DNA of 64,000 nucleotides. Source: Bacteroidaceae bacterium. GTDB taxonomy: Bacteria > Bacteroidota > Bacteroidia > Bacteroidales > Bacteroidaceae. The stretch lies in the NCBI GenBank assembly GCA_017524545.1, contig JAFXVN010000022.1, positions 1 to 64,000 on the forward strand. Reading direction: 5' to 3'. The notes under the pieces were generated by a model. The model worked only from the letters and a program-made list of their open reading frames with translations. It made no database searches and was not told the origin of the DNA. Shown here piece by piece: positions 23,607 to 32,487 of the stretch. The stretch's first letter is position 1, and the number at the start of each line of letters is the position of its first letter. A program made the translations under genes and the position numbers.

Positions 23607-24452
23607 TTAGAGTTCTTTAATCTTCACGTTCTTGAACCAGACTTCGTTGCCGTGGTCTTGCAGGAGGATGCGGCCGTCGCGGTTGCCGAAGTTGGGCCAG
23701 TTCTTGTACTTGCTGTAGGCCACGAGTGCATTCCATTCCTGTGTGTTACGCTCATACTCCAGTATCTTCACGCCGTTGAGCCAGTGCTCCACATGCTTGT
23801 CCTTCACGATGACCATTGCGGTGTTCCATGTCGTGATGTCGAAGGGCTTCTGTTCGGGAGCCGGGATGAGGTCGTAGAGGGAGGCGAGCTTGCGGTTGCC
23901 CTTCACGCCGAGCTTGGCATCAGGATGACGCAGGTCGTCGAGAATCTGGAACTCACAGCCGATGGCACTGCCCTCGCCCTGGTTCATGTCGGGGTCCACG
24001 AAGTACTTGATGCCGCTGTTGGCACCTTCGGTAATCTTGAAATCCACCTTGAGGATGAAGTTGTGGTAGGTCTTGTCGGTCACGATGTCGCCGCCGTTGC
24101 CGCTCTCAGCACCATTGGCAGCCTCGACCTTCAGCACGCCGTCCTCGATGCGCCAACCCTTTGTGGGGAAGGTCTTCAGCTTGGCACCGCGCCAGCCTTT
24201 GGTCGTCTTGCCGTCCCAAAGGAGCTTCCAACCCTCGCGATATTCCTGTTCAGTGAGCACATTGTCTGCTACGGAAACCTCTTTGACAACGACTTTCTCA
24301 ACTACCTTTTCAACAATCCGGTCAACAGGCTTCTCAACTATTTTCTCAACTACTTTCTCTACAACCTGTACTTTATCCTTCTTCTGTTTTTTCTCTGCTG
24401 CTACGGGCAATACAACCAGCACTGCCATTGCGAATAAAAATGTCTTTTTCAT
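23607..24452 (-). CDS. DUF1080 (3-keto-disaccharide hydrolase-like) exported protein
   Basis: 281 residues: a signal peptide ([19 protein letters not shown]), then a low-complexity charged segment of VVEK/IVEK repeats at about 27-60. The DUF1080 jelly-roll domain follows, with [47 protein letters not shown] and [10 protein letters not shown]. This family includes 3-keto-glycoside hydrolases that work with Gfo/Idh/MocA oxidoreductases, and one is encoded 116 bp upstream. The VEK-rich linker closely resembles the linker of the OmpA-type protein at 52857-53999 and may span or bind the cell wall. That is inference. Confidence 0.85.
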   Translation of the reverse strand: MKKTFLFAMAVLVVLPVAAEKKQKKDKVQVVEKVVEKIVEKPVDRIVEKVVEKVVVKEVSVADNVLTEQEYREGWKLLWDGKTTKGWRGAKLKTFPTKGWRIEDGVLKVEAANGAESGNGGDIVTDKTYHNFILKVDFKITEGANSGIKYFVDPDMNQGEGSAIGCEFQILDDLRHPDAKLGVKGNRKLASLYDLIPAPEQKPFDITTWNTAMVIVKDKHVEHWLNGVKILEYERNTQEWNALVAYSKYKNWPNFGNRDGRILLQDHGNEVWFKNVKIKEL

Positions 24453-24464
24453 TGTTTATGTTTT

Positions 24465-24562
24465 AGGGGTTAGAGGTTAGGGGTTAGAGGTTAGAGGAAT
24501 GTTTGGGCTGCTTATTAGGGCAAAAGGTATTCTCTAACCACTAACCTCTAACCACTTACCAC
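24465..24562. repeat. inverted runs of the TTAGAGG/CCTCTAA word
   Basis: GGGGTTAGAGGTTAGGGGTTAGAGG at about 24470-24494 is answered by TCTCTAACCACTAACCTCTAACC at 24531-24553. Together they form a large imperfect hairpin in the spacer between the DUF1080 and Gfo/Idh/MocA genes. The word recurs at 42552. Confidence 0.75.
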
Positions 24563-24568
24563 TTTAAT

Positions 24569-25999
24569 TTAATCTATCTTATAAAACTCCTCCCATCCTC
24601 TGCGCGGGGGCATGCCGCTGAGCATGGCGTTTGCGAACTCGTTGTTGGTGAACTTCTTGGTACGCGGGTCGAAAAAGAGCTGCGTGTTCAAGCGCTGAGC
24701 GATAACGCCGAGGCAGAATACCTGGCACAGCACGCCGGCAATCTGGAAGGGCGAGCGTGTCTTCTCCTCACCCTTGCAGGCACGCAGGAAGTTGACGTAG
24801 TGGTTGCTGGGACTCTTGGGCACCTCTGGCAGCTTACCTTCCATCTCCTTGGCCTTCTCGGCAGGAATGATTTCAAGTGTGCTGCCGTGGCTGGCTCCCT
24901 TGAAGGTGAGGTCGCGACCATAGATAATCTTGCCCGGATTGAGCTTCAGCTTGGTGTATTCGCCCTGACCGCTGGCGGGGATTCCGTCGGCCAGTTTGCT
25001 CTCGCCGTAGCCTTCGGGCAATGGCGGCTGGTTGTCTGTGCCGTCGTACCAGATGATGTCGCAGGGAGGCATATTGCCGCGTGCGCCGAAGCGGAACTCG
25101 ATGGTGCTACTGAAGGGGAAGAAAAACTCGTTGTGGTTCTTCGCGTACTTCATGTTGATTTCGTAGGGCAGACCAAGGTTGAGGAACTCATGGGCCGTGT
25201 CGAGGATATGTGCGCCCCAGTCGCCCAGTGCACCCATGCCGAAGTCGTACCAACTGCGCCAGTCGCCTTGGTGATAGAGCTTGCTGAAGTTGTGGTAGCG
25301 GATGCCGCCGTGCCATGTGTCGTAGTCCATGCCTGCGGGGATGGGATCGCCCTCGGGCATCTTGGTCATGTTCCAGTCGTACTTATGCCAGCGGCGGTCG
25401 TTGTTCATGTGAGCCACCACCTTTGTCACGTCCTTGATGATGCCGGCTTCCATCCAAGCCTTGAACTGGAAGTAGTTGGCCTCGGAGTGTCCCTGATTGC
25501 CTACCTGAGTGACAATCTCGGGGTGGCGGTTTGCCATCTCAATGAGGATTTCGCCCTCCTGGAAGGTGCGGATGAGGGGTTTCTCGCAATAGACGTGCTT
25601 GCCGTGCTTCATGGCTGCCATGCAGACAAAGAAGTGCGTGTGGTCGGGCACGCTGACGGCAACAGCATCGAAGTGGTCGCTGTACTCGTCGAAAAGCTTG
25701 CGGAAGTCGGTGTAGCGCTTGGCGTTGGGGTACATGCTCAATGCCTTCTGGCACTGCTTGCCCTGCAGGTCAACGTCGCAAAGCGCAACGACCTCCACCA
25801 GACCAGTCTTGGCGAATTCGTCGATATTCTGCTGACCACGGTTGCCGATGCCGATATAGGCAATCCTTACTTTCTCATTCTTGGGTTCTGGAGCGGGCTG
25901 CGCCTTCTTCTTATTGCCAGCCAGCAACTCGCCGGGAGCCAAAGCCATACCTGCCGTGGCAAGCCCCATTCCTTTCAAAAAACTTCTTCTCGTTGACAT
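24569..25999 (-). CDS. Gfo/Idh/MocA family oxidoreductase with Tat-type signal
   Basis: 476 residues. The start at 25999 puts a twin-arginine signal at the N-terminus (MSTRRSFLKGMGLA). The Rossmann nucleotide site is RIAYIGIGNRGQQNI and the conserved lysine motif is HVYCEKPL. The family oxidises sugars or sugar derivatives with NAD(P). Export in folded form with bound cofactor, together with a DUF1080 neighbour, suggests periplasmic 3-keto-glycoside chemistry on glycans released by the GH92 and GH76 enzymes encoded next. It is first in the operon, with a promoter 25 bp upstream. The exact substrate is not determined by sequence. Confidence 0.88.
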   Translation of the reverse strand: MSTRRSFLKGMGLATAGMALAPGELLAGNKKKAQPAPEPKNEKVRIAYIGIGNRGQQNIDEFAKTGLVEVVALCDVDLQGKQCQKALSMYPNAKRYTDFRKLFDEYSDHFDAVAVSVPDHTHFFVCMAAMKHGKHVYCEKPLIRTFQEGEILIEMANRHPEIVTQVGNQGHSEANYFQFKAWMEAGIIKDVTKVVAHMNNDRRWHKYDWNMTKMPEGDPIPAGMDYDTWHGGIRYHNFSKLYHQGDWRSWYDFGMGALGDWGAHILDTAHEFLNLGLPYEINMKYAKNHNEFFFPFSSTIEFRFGARGNMPPCDIIWYDGTDNQPPLPEGYGESKLADGIPASGQGEYTKLKLNPGKIIYGRDLTFKGASHGSTLEIIPAEKAKEMEGKLPEVPKSPSNHYVNFLRACKGEEKTRSPFQIAGVLCQVFCLGVIAQRLNTQLFFDPRTKKFTNNEFANAMLSGMPPRRGWEEFYKID

Positions 26000-26023
26000 A
26001 ATAATATTATTAAAATTCGTTTG

Positions 26024-26054
26024 CAAAGATAGCAAAAATAATCATAACGGCAAA
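26024..26054 (-). promoter_or_regulatory. promoter of the glycan operon
   Basis: On the minus strand, TTTG (26051-26054), a 19-bp spacer and TATCTTTG (26024-26031) precede the Gfo/Idh/MocA start. Confidence 0.6.
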
Positions 26055-26140
26055 GGAATGCAAGTTAAAAAGTGTGCAACGCGGCATATTTTCTTTCAGA
26101 AGCTAATAATAGTTCGTGTAATTCGCGGTTAAATATACAT

Positions 26141-26176
26141 AAGAGGGCATGTCTGTTTATTTAGACACGCCCTCTT
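26141..26176 (-). terminator. terminator after the sialidase and small-peptide unit
   Basis: AAGAGGGCATGTCT pairs with AGACACGCCCTCTT around an 8-nt loop with one mismatch, ending in TT. It lies 24 bp after the small-peptide stop at 26201. Confidence 0.7.
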
Positions 26177-26200
26177 TGTCTGTATGACTGGTATGTGAAC

Positions 26201-26365
26201 TTACCAGTCTATGTCCCAGTCAGCGTCGCTTTCGCCACCGCCCTGTTCCTTAACGTACTCTTCGTCGCCAGATTCGTCCTGCTCCAAGCGAAGGCTCATT
26301 GCCATCATGGCCTCCATTTCGGCCACGTCCACCTGCAAGGTGGGTGCTATATATGTATTTTTCAT
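26201..26365 (-). CDS. small acidic peptide, family member 1
   Basis: 54 residues reading MKNTYIAPTLQVDVAEME at the start, a Met/Ala/Leu-rich middle (AMMAMSLRLEQ) and a Gly/Asp-rich end finishing DADWDIDW. It is too short for most gene callers. The N-terminus (MK-x-x-Y-x-x-P-x-x-Q-V) and Trp/Asp-rich C-terminus match a second peptide at 30965-31126, on the other side of the sialidase gene and on the same strand. The conserved leader-like N-terminus with a variable acidic C-terminus recalls precursor peptides, but no maturation enzyme is visible nearby. It begins 65 bp after the sialidase stop and is probably on the same transcript. Confidence 0.7.
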   Translation of the reverse strand: MKNTYIAPTLQVDVAEMEAMMAMSLRLEQDESGDEEYVKEQGGGESDADWDIDW

Positions 26366-26371
26366 CACAAT

Positions 26372-26425
26372 AATTTACTATTTGACGATTTACGATTTAC
26401 TATTTATTTACGATTTGGCAATTGA
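26372..26425. repeat. TTTACTAT/TTTACGA word repeat
   Basis: TTTACTATTTGACGATTTACGATTTACTATTTATTTACGATTTGG fills the gap between the sialidase and small-peptide genes. It belongs to the same word family as 32401, 34283, 39244 and the coding copy at about 12970. Confidence 0.8.
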
Positions 26426-26430
26426 GCAAT

Positions 26431-29400
26431 TCACTTGACCGCAACCTTCTTGCCATTCACGATGTTGATACCCTTCTGTACCTTACTCATGCGCTGACCA
26501 GCGAGGTTATAGATGATAGCCCCCTCTTCCGTCTCCCCGAGGGGAGAGACAATGCCAGTTGCATCATCGAAGATGACATTGAAAGCCTTGATGCCTGCGC
26601 CTGCAGGTGTCTCGATGTGGCTGCGGAAGCCAGTCACGTTCGTGCCATTGTACAGCTTGAACGTCGGGCCGCTCTGCAAGGTATAGATATTTGCTGCGAT
26701 GCTTGTCCTTGCCACGGTTGCCACGCTGCCCACGAGGTCGCTCGTGTAGTCGGCATCATTGCTGGCAATGGTGAAGTTGTATGTGCCTGCTTCAGCTTCA
26801 ACAAGTACGCCTGTCCCTGCCTTCACTGCCTCTACTTCGTCGAAGTGGATTGTGGCACCTGATGGATTCTCCAGATTCTTCGTGGCACTGTAAACCTTCA
26901 CGTCCTCAGGTGTTGTCAGAGCAACGGGGCTGTAGAAGGTGGCCAGGCCGAGGCTCTTGACGGTGACAGGCACAGAGGTGACATCCTCGACGGTCCAGAC
27001 ATAGCCCTGGTCGTTGTTGTAGCCGCTGCCACGGTCGATGGTGCCGTTGCTGTCTCTATGATAGGTGTAGCGGCTGTTCGTCTGGATGGTATATTTGCCG
27101 TCGTAGTAGCTGTTAGGCTCGATGGCTGCCTTGTAGCTGGTGCCCACGGGAGCCAGACCCTTGGCGTTGCCGTCGAGGTACTGGCCTGTCGTGTAGGACA
27201 CTAGTCCGTCGGTGCTGTAGTACCAGAGCGTGGATGCTGCGTCGCCTGTTGCCACCTTAACTTCACCTTCGACGACAGCCAGATAGGCTTCGGACTGCGT
27301 GCTCTTGAAGCGGTAGAAATGGCCGGGACGCGGACTCTTCACTGCTTCAGCTTCTGCCTGTGCCTTGTCGAAGTAGTACTGGTTCAAGGTGATGTCCTTG
27401 ATGTCGTGTGCCTTCTGATAAACGAGGCAGTAGCCTGTCGGGTGCTTGGTCTCGTCCTTCGCACACTCCTCGAAGAGGATGTCCATCGTGCCGTCGCCAT
27501 TGCCAAGGAGAATGGAGTATGCTCCCCAGTTGTGCGTCACGTTCATGCCCTGCGTCCAGCTTGCACCGCCAGCGGTAGAGAAGTCGGCTGTGGTGAAGCC
27601 TGTTGCCTTAGGCAGAGCGATGAAGTAGTACTGAATCTCGCGACGCTGGGGGCTGCTGGTCATGGGAGCTGTCTCGACGATGACTGTGTTCTTCTCGCCG
27701 TAAGCATCGTAGGCTTCCACCATCTCCACGTCACCGTTGCAGGACGTGGCAACAGCATTGTTCCACTGGTTGGTGGGTCCCCACTGGCCTGTAGCCGTGT
27801 CGAAGTCGCTATAGTTGAACACATTCACATAGCGAGAGGTGTTGCCTTTGCCGACAAGCAGAAGGTCGCCGTCGGGAAGTTCCACAACATGTGCCTCGTC
27901 GCCATTGTTGGCAATCTGGCCGCCAAGCACTTTCCATGTGGCACCGAAGTCGTCGGAATAGACCACCACGTCGCCGCCGTTCACGTCAACAGCATTGTAG
28001 ATACGGTTGTACTGGGCACCTTCTGCCTTGCGGACAGACTGGATAATCCGGCCACTGGTGAAGAAGGAACGCACGATGCCGCTGCTGCCGTCGGCTGCAC
28101 GGATACCGGCATCCACGAATGCCTGCATGAGGGCTGGCTGGATGTATTCGTAGTTGCCCCATGTCTCGCCGCCGTCGGTAGAGCGCCAAGCAACACATCC
28201 TTGCTGCTGCTGGCTGACGTCGGGGTTATAGACAGAGTTTGTCCAGCGGGCATTACCTCCGCAGCAAACCATCAGGACGTCGTTGCCGGAGTTGCCGGGC
28301 GTATTGTCTGCCACAGCTGCAGGGTCGCCGAAGCTCCACTCGATGACGTTCTCTGTGTTCACACCCCAGTTGCCCTGTGCCACACGGATGGCAGGACTCC
28401 AGGTCTCGCCGCCGTCGTCACTGTAGCGACGCTCGATGCTCGTCGGGCCAATGCCCACATCGGTGTTGCCGGGACGGTAGTCGGCAAAGGCTATGATGCG
28501 ACCGCTCTTTGTGCGGATGATGGCAGGCAGACGATAAGCTTCGGTCATGTCTTCGTTGTAGTCGTACCAGAGGTTCAGTCCGTTGCCTGTAGAAGCGGTG
28601 TAGTTAGCCACAAGGGTAGCGCCGTCGGCCACTGAGGTAAGTTCGCCGGCCTCAATGCTTGTACCATAGTCCGTGTCGCCAATCGTGAAGCCCGTGAAGT
28701 CGTAGCCGCGATAGCTCGTTGCAATGGCGGTGAAAGTCATGTCAAGGTATTGCAGTCCCGTCTCTTGGGTGTCGGCATAGAGATACTTGTTGAAGGTAGA
28801 GCCGTCGTTCAGCACCATCGTAATCTTGCCGGCACGTGTGTTCTCTGCTTCAGTTGCGCCAGTCACGTTGACGGCAACATTGATGGTCTTCGTATTGAGC
28901 AGGACTTCGATGGTTGCAATGACATTGGTGGCGTCGAAGTCAGCTGCGGCGATGATGGCACAGGAGTTGCCTTCGTCAATTGTTGACCAAGAGTCGAATA
29001 TCGCACCTGTGGTCTGGCCTGACGTTGCATTCAGAGTCTTGCCATTGCCTTGAATCTTGAACATGCCGTTTGCCACTTTGGTCATGGTGATGGCAACGGG
29101 GATGTTGCCCAAAGTTGTACCGTCGCAGGAGACGAACTTCTCATCAGCCACGCTCCAAAGGTAGTACTTGCCTTCGTGCGAAACGATGGCGAAGTTGTTC
29201 ACTTCGTAGCTGTTATTCTTTACCGTATTGGCCAGGCTGCCGTCAACAGTGGTATAGGTGCCACGCGGACACTTGATGGTGTAAGCTTTGCTGTTGCTCA
29301 ACTCACTGAGAGCTTCCACAAGGCCTTCCTTCTTGTTGATGTTAACCTTGATGGTGACGTTTGCATCAGCAATAGTGCCTTCGGTCGTGATGTCGTAGAC

Positions 29401-30552
29401 AAAGGTGCTGTAGTCGCTGGTGAAGTTCGCAGGGATGTTGATGCCGCTGTTAGGCATGACGGTCTCTGTATGGGTAAGGCCAGTAGCCACGCCGTTGACG
29501 TACTGTTCGTATGTCACATCAATGGTGACGGAGGGAACCTCGACGGTCGTCTCATAGACATACCAGACGTTGTTGCCGCTGGTGCCGCTTACTGTGCCGC
29601 TGCCCCAGAAGGCGAGGCCATAGCCTGCACCGTTGTTATCGACGATGCTGCCGCTGGTGCTGTTCAGGTTCCAGCCGAAGTAGCTGCCGCTGCCGCCGTT
29701 GCTGTTATAGAAGGCGTATGTGCCGGCACTGCCCTTGGAGGCTGTAGTCTTCAGGCCACTGTCAATCCAGACGCCATTGGCAAACTGAATGTTGTACAAA
29801 CCTTCGCCAGCACTGAAGAAGCGGACGAGATAGGCAGCATTGTTCTTCGCATTTGTCTCGCTGAGGGAAGCGGCGGTGACAGTTGCTGGTGCACGCTTCA
29901 CGGTGTTGCCTGCACCTGCGTCGTACATGGGAGACTCGCCATTACGCACCTGAGTCACGATGTACCACTTGGTGTTGTCTGCCACATCGGTAACGGCACT
30001 GATGCTCGACACCTTTTCCCCTACGGTGAGGAAGGCGTCGTCGGCAATGACTGGCTTCCACTGGGCGAACTCAGGGTCTTCGGTCAGCGTGATGGTGAAC
30101 GAAGAGATGGCAATGCCGCTGTTGGGTGTACTCTGGTTAAACGAAGTACTGGAAGTAGAAAGTCCCGAAACGGAGAGCGTCGTGGTGCCGCTTGTTGCGA
30201 ATGAAACAGCAGAGCCACCCTCGGCAGGTGTCAGCGTCTGGGCACCGCTCTGGGCTGTGCCTGTAATGGTGTAACCTGTAATCACATAGCCAGCCTGTGC
30301 CGTCAGGGTGTAGGTGCAGCCCGAAGCACCGGAATAGATGTAGCCGGTAGAGGTGGCGATGTTGTTCACACCCACGGAGAGCGTCACTTGCGGGTCTGTC
30401 GCAGTGGACACCCACTTACTTGCCCAAGTGCCTGTGCCGTTGGTAACCGTGTAAGAGCCAGTGCTCGTGCTGTAGGTCACTGTGTATTCCGTAGCCCATG
30501 CGCCAATTGCACAAAGCAGAGCGAAAAGGATTAAGGTTAGTTTTTTTCTCAT
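26431..30552 (-). CDS. large multidomain exo-alpha-sialidase-like protein (GH33)
   Basis: 1373 residues. The start at 30552 gives a signal peptide (MRKKLTLILFALLCAIGAWA). The N-terminal half is Thr/Ser/Gly-rich and looks like beta-sandwich or carbohydrate-binding domains. The sialidase propeller spans about residues 655-1056. It begins with YRLPAII, the arginine of the catalytic triad, and carries Asp-boxes YSDDGGETWSP, RSTDGGETWGN and YSDDFGATWKV. GH33 enzymes release terminal sialic acid from host glycans. The C-terminus has further beta domains, a linker coded by a GC-rich palindromic element (VSPLGETEEGA) and the tail IIYNLAGQRM...GINIVNGKK. Sialate-specific residues beyond the first Arg were not verified, so a different BNR-propeller glycosidase is possible. 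Small peptides flank it on the same strand. Confidence 0.85.
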   Translation of the reverse strand: MRKKLTLILFALLCAIGAWATEYTVTYSTSTGSYTVTNGTGTWASKWVSTATDPQVTLSVGVNNIATSTGYIYSGASGCTYTLTAQAGYVITGYTITGTAQSGAQTLTPAEGGSAVSFATSGTTTLSVSGLSTSSTSFNQSTPNSGIAISSFTITLTEDPEFAQWKPVIADDAFLTVGEKVSSISAVTDVADNTKWYIVTQVRNGESPMYDAGAGNTVKRAPATVTAASLSETNAKNNAAYLVRFFSAGEGLYNIQFANGVWIDSGLKTTASKGSAGTYAFYNSNGGSGSYFGWNLNSTSGSIVDNNGAGYGLAFWGSGTVSGTSGNNVWYVYETTVEVPSVTIDVTYEQYVNGVATGLTHTETVMPNSGINIPANFTSDYSTFVYDITTEGTIADANVTIKVNINKKEGLVEALSELSNSKAYTIKCPRGTYTTVDGSLANTVKNNSYEVNNFAIVSHEGKYYLWSVADEKFVSCDGTTLGNIPVAITMTKVANGMFKIQGNGKTLNATSGQTTGAIFDSWSTIDEGNSCAIIAAADFDATNVIATIEVLLNTKTINVAVNVTGATEAENTRAGKITMVLNDGSTFNKYLYADTQETGLQYLDMTFTAIATSYRGYDFTGFTIGDTDYGTSIEAGELTSVADGATLVANYTASTGNGLNLWYDYNEDMTEAYRLPAIIRTKSGRIIAFADYRPGNTDVGIGPTSIERRYSDDGGETWSPAIRVAQGNWGVNTENVIEWSFGDPAAVADNTPGNSGNDVLMVCCGGNARWTNSVYNPDVSQQQQGCVAWRSTDGGETWGNYEYIQPALMQAFVDAGIRAADGSSGIVRSFFTSGRIIQSVRKAEGAQYNRIYNAVDVNGGDVVVYSDDFGATWKVLGGQIANNGDEAHVVELPDGDLLLVGKGNTSRYVNVFNYSDFDTATGQWGPTNQWNNAVATSCNGDVEMVEAYDAYGEKNTVIVETAPMTSSPQRREIQYYFIALPKATGFTTADFSTAGGASWTQGMNVTHNWGAYSILLGNGDGTMDILFEECAKDETKHPTGYCLVYQKAHDIKDITLNQYYFDKAQAEAEAVKSPRPGHFYRFKSTQSEAYLAVVEGEVKVATGDAASTLWYYSTDGLVSYTTGQYLDGNAKGLAPVGTSYKAAIEPNSYYDGKYTIQTNSRYTYHRDSNGTIDRGSGYNNDQGYVWTVEDVTSVPVTVKSLGLATFYSPVALTTPEDVKVYSATKNLENPSGATIHFDEVEAVKAGTGVLVEAEAGTYNFTIASNDADYTSDLVGSVATVARTSIAANIYTLQSGPTFKLYNGTNVTGFRSHIETPAGAGIKAFNVIFDDATGIVSPLGETEEGAIIYNLAGQRMSKVQKGINIVNGKKVAVK
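26518..26550. repeat. GC-rich palindromic element, single arm, in the sialidase linker
   Basis: AGCCCCCTCTTCCGTCTCCC then CGAGGGGAGAGAC. It contains the hairpin TCTCCCC-GAGGGGAGA and encodes the linker before the C-terminal tail module. Confidence 0.65.
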
Positions 30553-30638
30553 GTTAATTAGGTAAAAGTTATGAAAATGATGATAATTATCAACTCCACG
30601 AATGCGCAAGACAGAGTGCACCCTTCTCAATGCGTGCG

Positions 30639-30669
30639 CAAAGGTAAGGTTTTTTTCTGAAACTTGCAA
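30639..30669 (-). promoter_or_regulatory. promoter of the sialidase gene
   Basis: On the minus strand, TTG (30667-30669), a 20-bp spacer and TACCTTTG (30639-30646). The upstream sequence CCTGATTCCTTGCAAGTTTC nearly matches that of the small-peptide promoter at 31208-31239. Confidence 0.65.
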
Positions 30670-30740
30670 GGAATCAGGCGAAAACAATCCCTTAACAGGA
30701 AAGAGGCGCAAGCGGCATAGGCTGAGGCTGAAGCTGGGGT

Positions 30741-30810
30741 GAAAAATTTGTTTCGGCAGCGGAAACACTTTGTTTCACGGGCGAAACAAAGTGTTTCAAC
30801 GTGCGAAACA
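30741..30810. repeat. second cluster of GAAACACTTTGTTTC palindromic units
   Basis: A degenerate copy (30741-30755), a full copy (30762-30776), an inverted copy (30783-30797) and a half copy (30805-30811) occur in the same order and spacing as at 6225-6300. Confidence 0.8.
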
Positions 30811-30848
30811 ACATGGCGGGCTGAGGCACATTTGCCATTATACAACAA

Positions 30849-30923
30849 ACGGATTTCACGGATTAAACGGGTTTAGTGGTGTTGAAACCAGCTAATAAAT
30901 TCCGTTTAATCCGTGAAATCCGT
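30849..30923. repeat. perfect 22-bp inverted repeat with 31-bp loop
   Basis: The left arm ACGGATTTCACGGATTAAAC-GG (30849-30870) is fully complementary to 30902-30923. Each arm contains an internal ACGGATT duplication. No T tract follows. It lies between the small-peptide stop and the sialidase promoter. Confidence 0.75.
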
Positions 30924-30964
30924 TGTCGTTAATGAAGACACAAGCTCACGGGACACAGAGGGCA

Positions 30965-31126
30965 TTACTCCTCGTCGTTCCAGATGCCCCAGTCGTCGTC
31001 TTCCTTGGTCAGTGCCTGGCTGCCATCAACTTCTGTTTTACTATTGATTGCCAAGCTCTCTGCCAACATCTGAGCTGCTTGCGTCTCTTCCACCTGCATT
31101 GCAGGAATCATGTATGACCTTTTCAT
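30965..31126 (-). CDS. small acidic peptide, family member 2
   Basis: 53 residues starting MKRSYMIPAMQVEETQAAQM, with a Leu/Ala-rich middle and a C-terminus rich in Asp and Trp (KEDDDWGIWNDEE). It shares with the peptide at 26201-26365 the pattern MK-x-x-Y-x-x-P-x-x-Q-V, a Met/Leu-rich helix and a Trp-Asp end. It has its own consensus promoter at 31208-31239, whose upstream sequence nearly repeats that of the sialidase promoter, implying shared regulation. Function is unknown. Options are a secreted or processed peptide, a small regulator, or an accessory of the sialidase. No standard signal peptide is apparent. Confidence 0.72.
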   Translation of the reverse strand: MKRSYMIPAMQVEETQAAQMLAESLAINSKTEVDGSQALTKEDDDWGIWNDEE

Positions 31127-31207
31127 TATAACTTGTATTTATTGTTTTATTTAATTACTTTTGACGGTTTATGTGTCGGGCGCTTGTCTTTGCACCCTTT
31201 GCGGTTG

Positions 31208-31239
31208 CAAAGGTACGCTTTTTTCGAGAAACTTGCAAA
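31208..31239 (-). promoter_or_regulatory. promoter of small-peptide gene 2
   Basis: On the minus strand, TTTG (31236-31239), a 20-bp spacer and TACCTTTG (31208-31215). The flanking CCTGATT and TTGCAAGTTTC are shared with the sialidase promoter. Confidence 0.7.
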
Positions 31240-31311
31240 TAATCAGGCAACTATTTCACACGACACTTCACCCCACGCGCATACGCGCGCTAATATATAT
31301 ATAAGGTAGTC

Positions 31312-32400
<1,089 letters not shown>

Positions 32401-32457
32401 TTACTATTTAACTATTTACGATTTACTATTTATTTACAATTTAACTATTTTGCTATT
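32401..32457. repeat. TTTACGA word repeat between mutL and trpS
   Basis: TTTACTATTTAACTATTTACGATTTACTATTTATTTAC and following words abut the trpS ATG. Confidence 0.8.
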
Positions 32458-32460
32458 TGG

Positions 32461-32487
32461 TTCCCCCTAAAGGGGGTTAGGGGGTCC
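32461..32487. repeat. GC-rich palindromic element supplying the mutL stop codon
   Basis: TTCCCCCTAAAGGGGGTTAG-GGGGTCC. On the minus strand GACCCCC-TAA-CCCCC contains the mutL stop. Confidence 0.65.

Larger units (their letters stand above)
30553..30964. other. 412-bp non-coding region upstream of the sialidase
   Basis: It contains the sialidase promoter (30639-30669), the second GAAACACTTTGTTTC cluster (30741-30810) and a perfect 22-bp inverted repeat (30849-30923). No coding frame is convincing. Confidence 0.6.

Noticed and set aside
26431-30768. Longer start of the sialidase at 30768
   Set aside because: The extra 72 residues would cross the promoter and the palindromic cluster. The ATG at 30552 gives a proper signal peptide.
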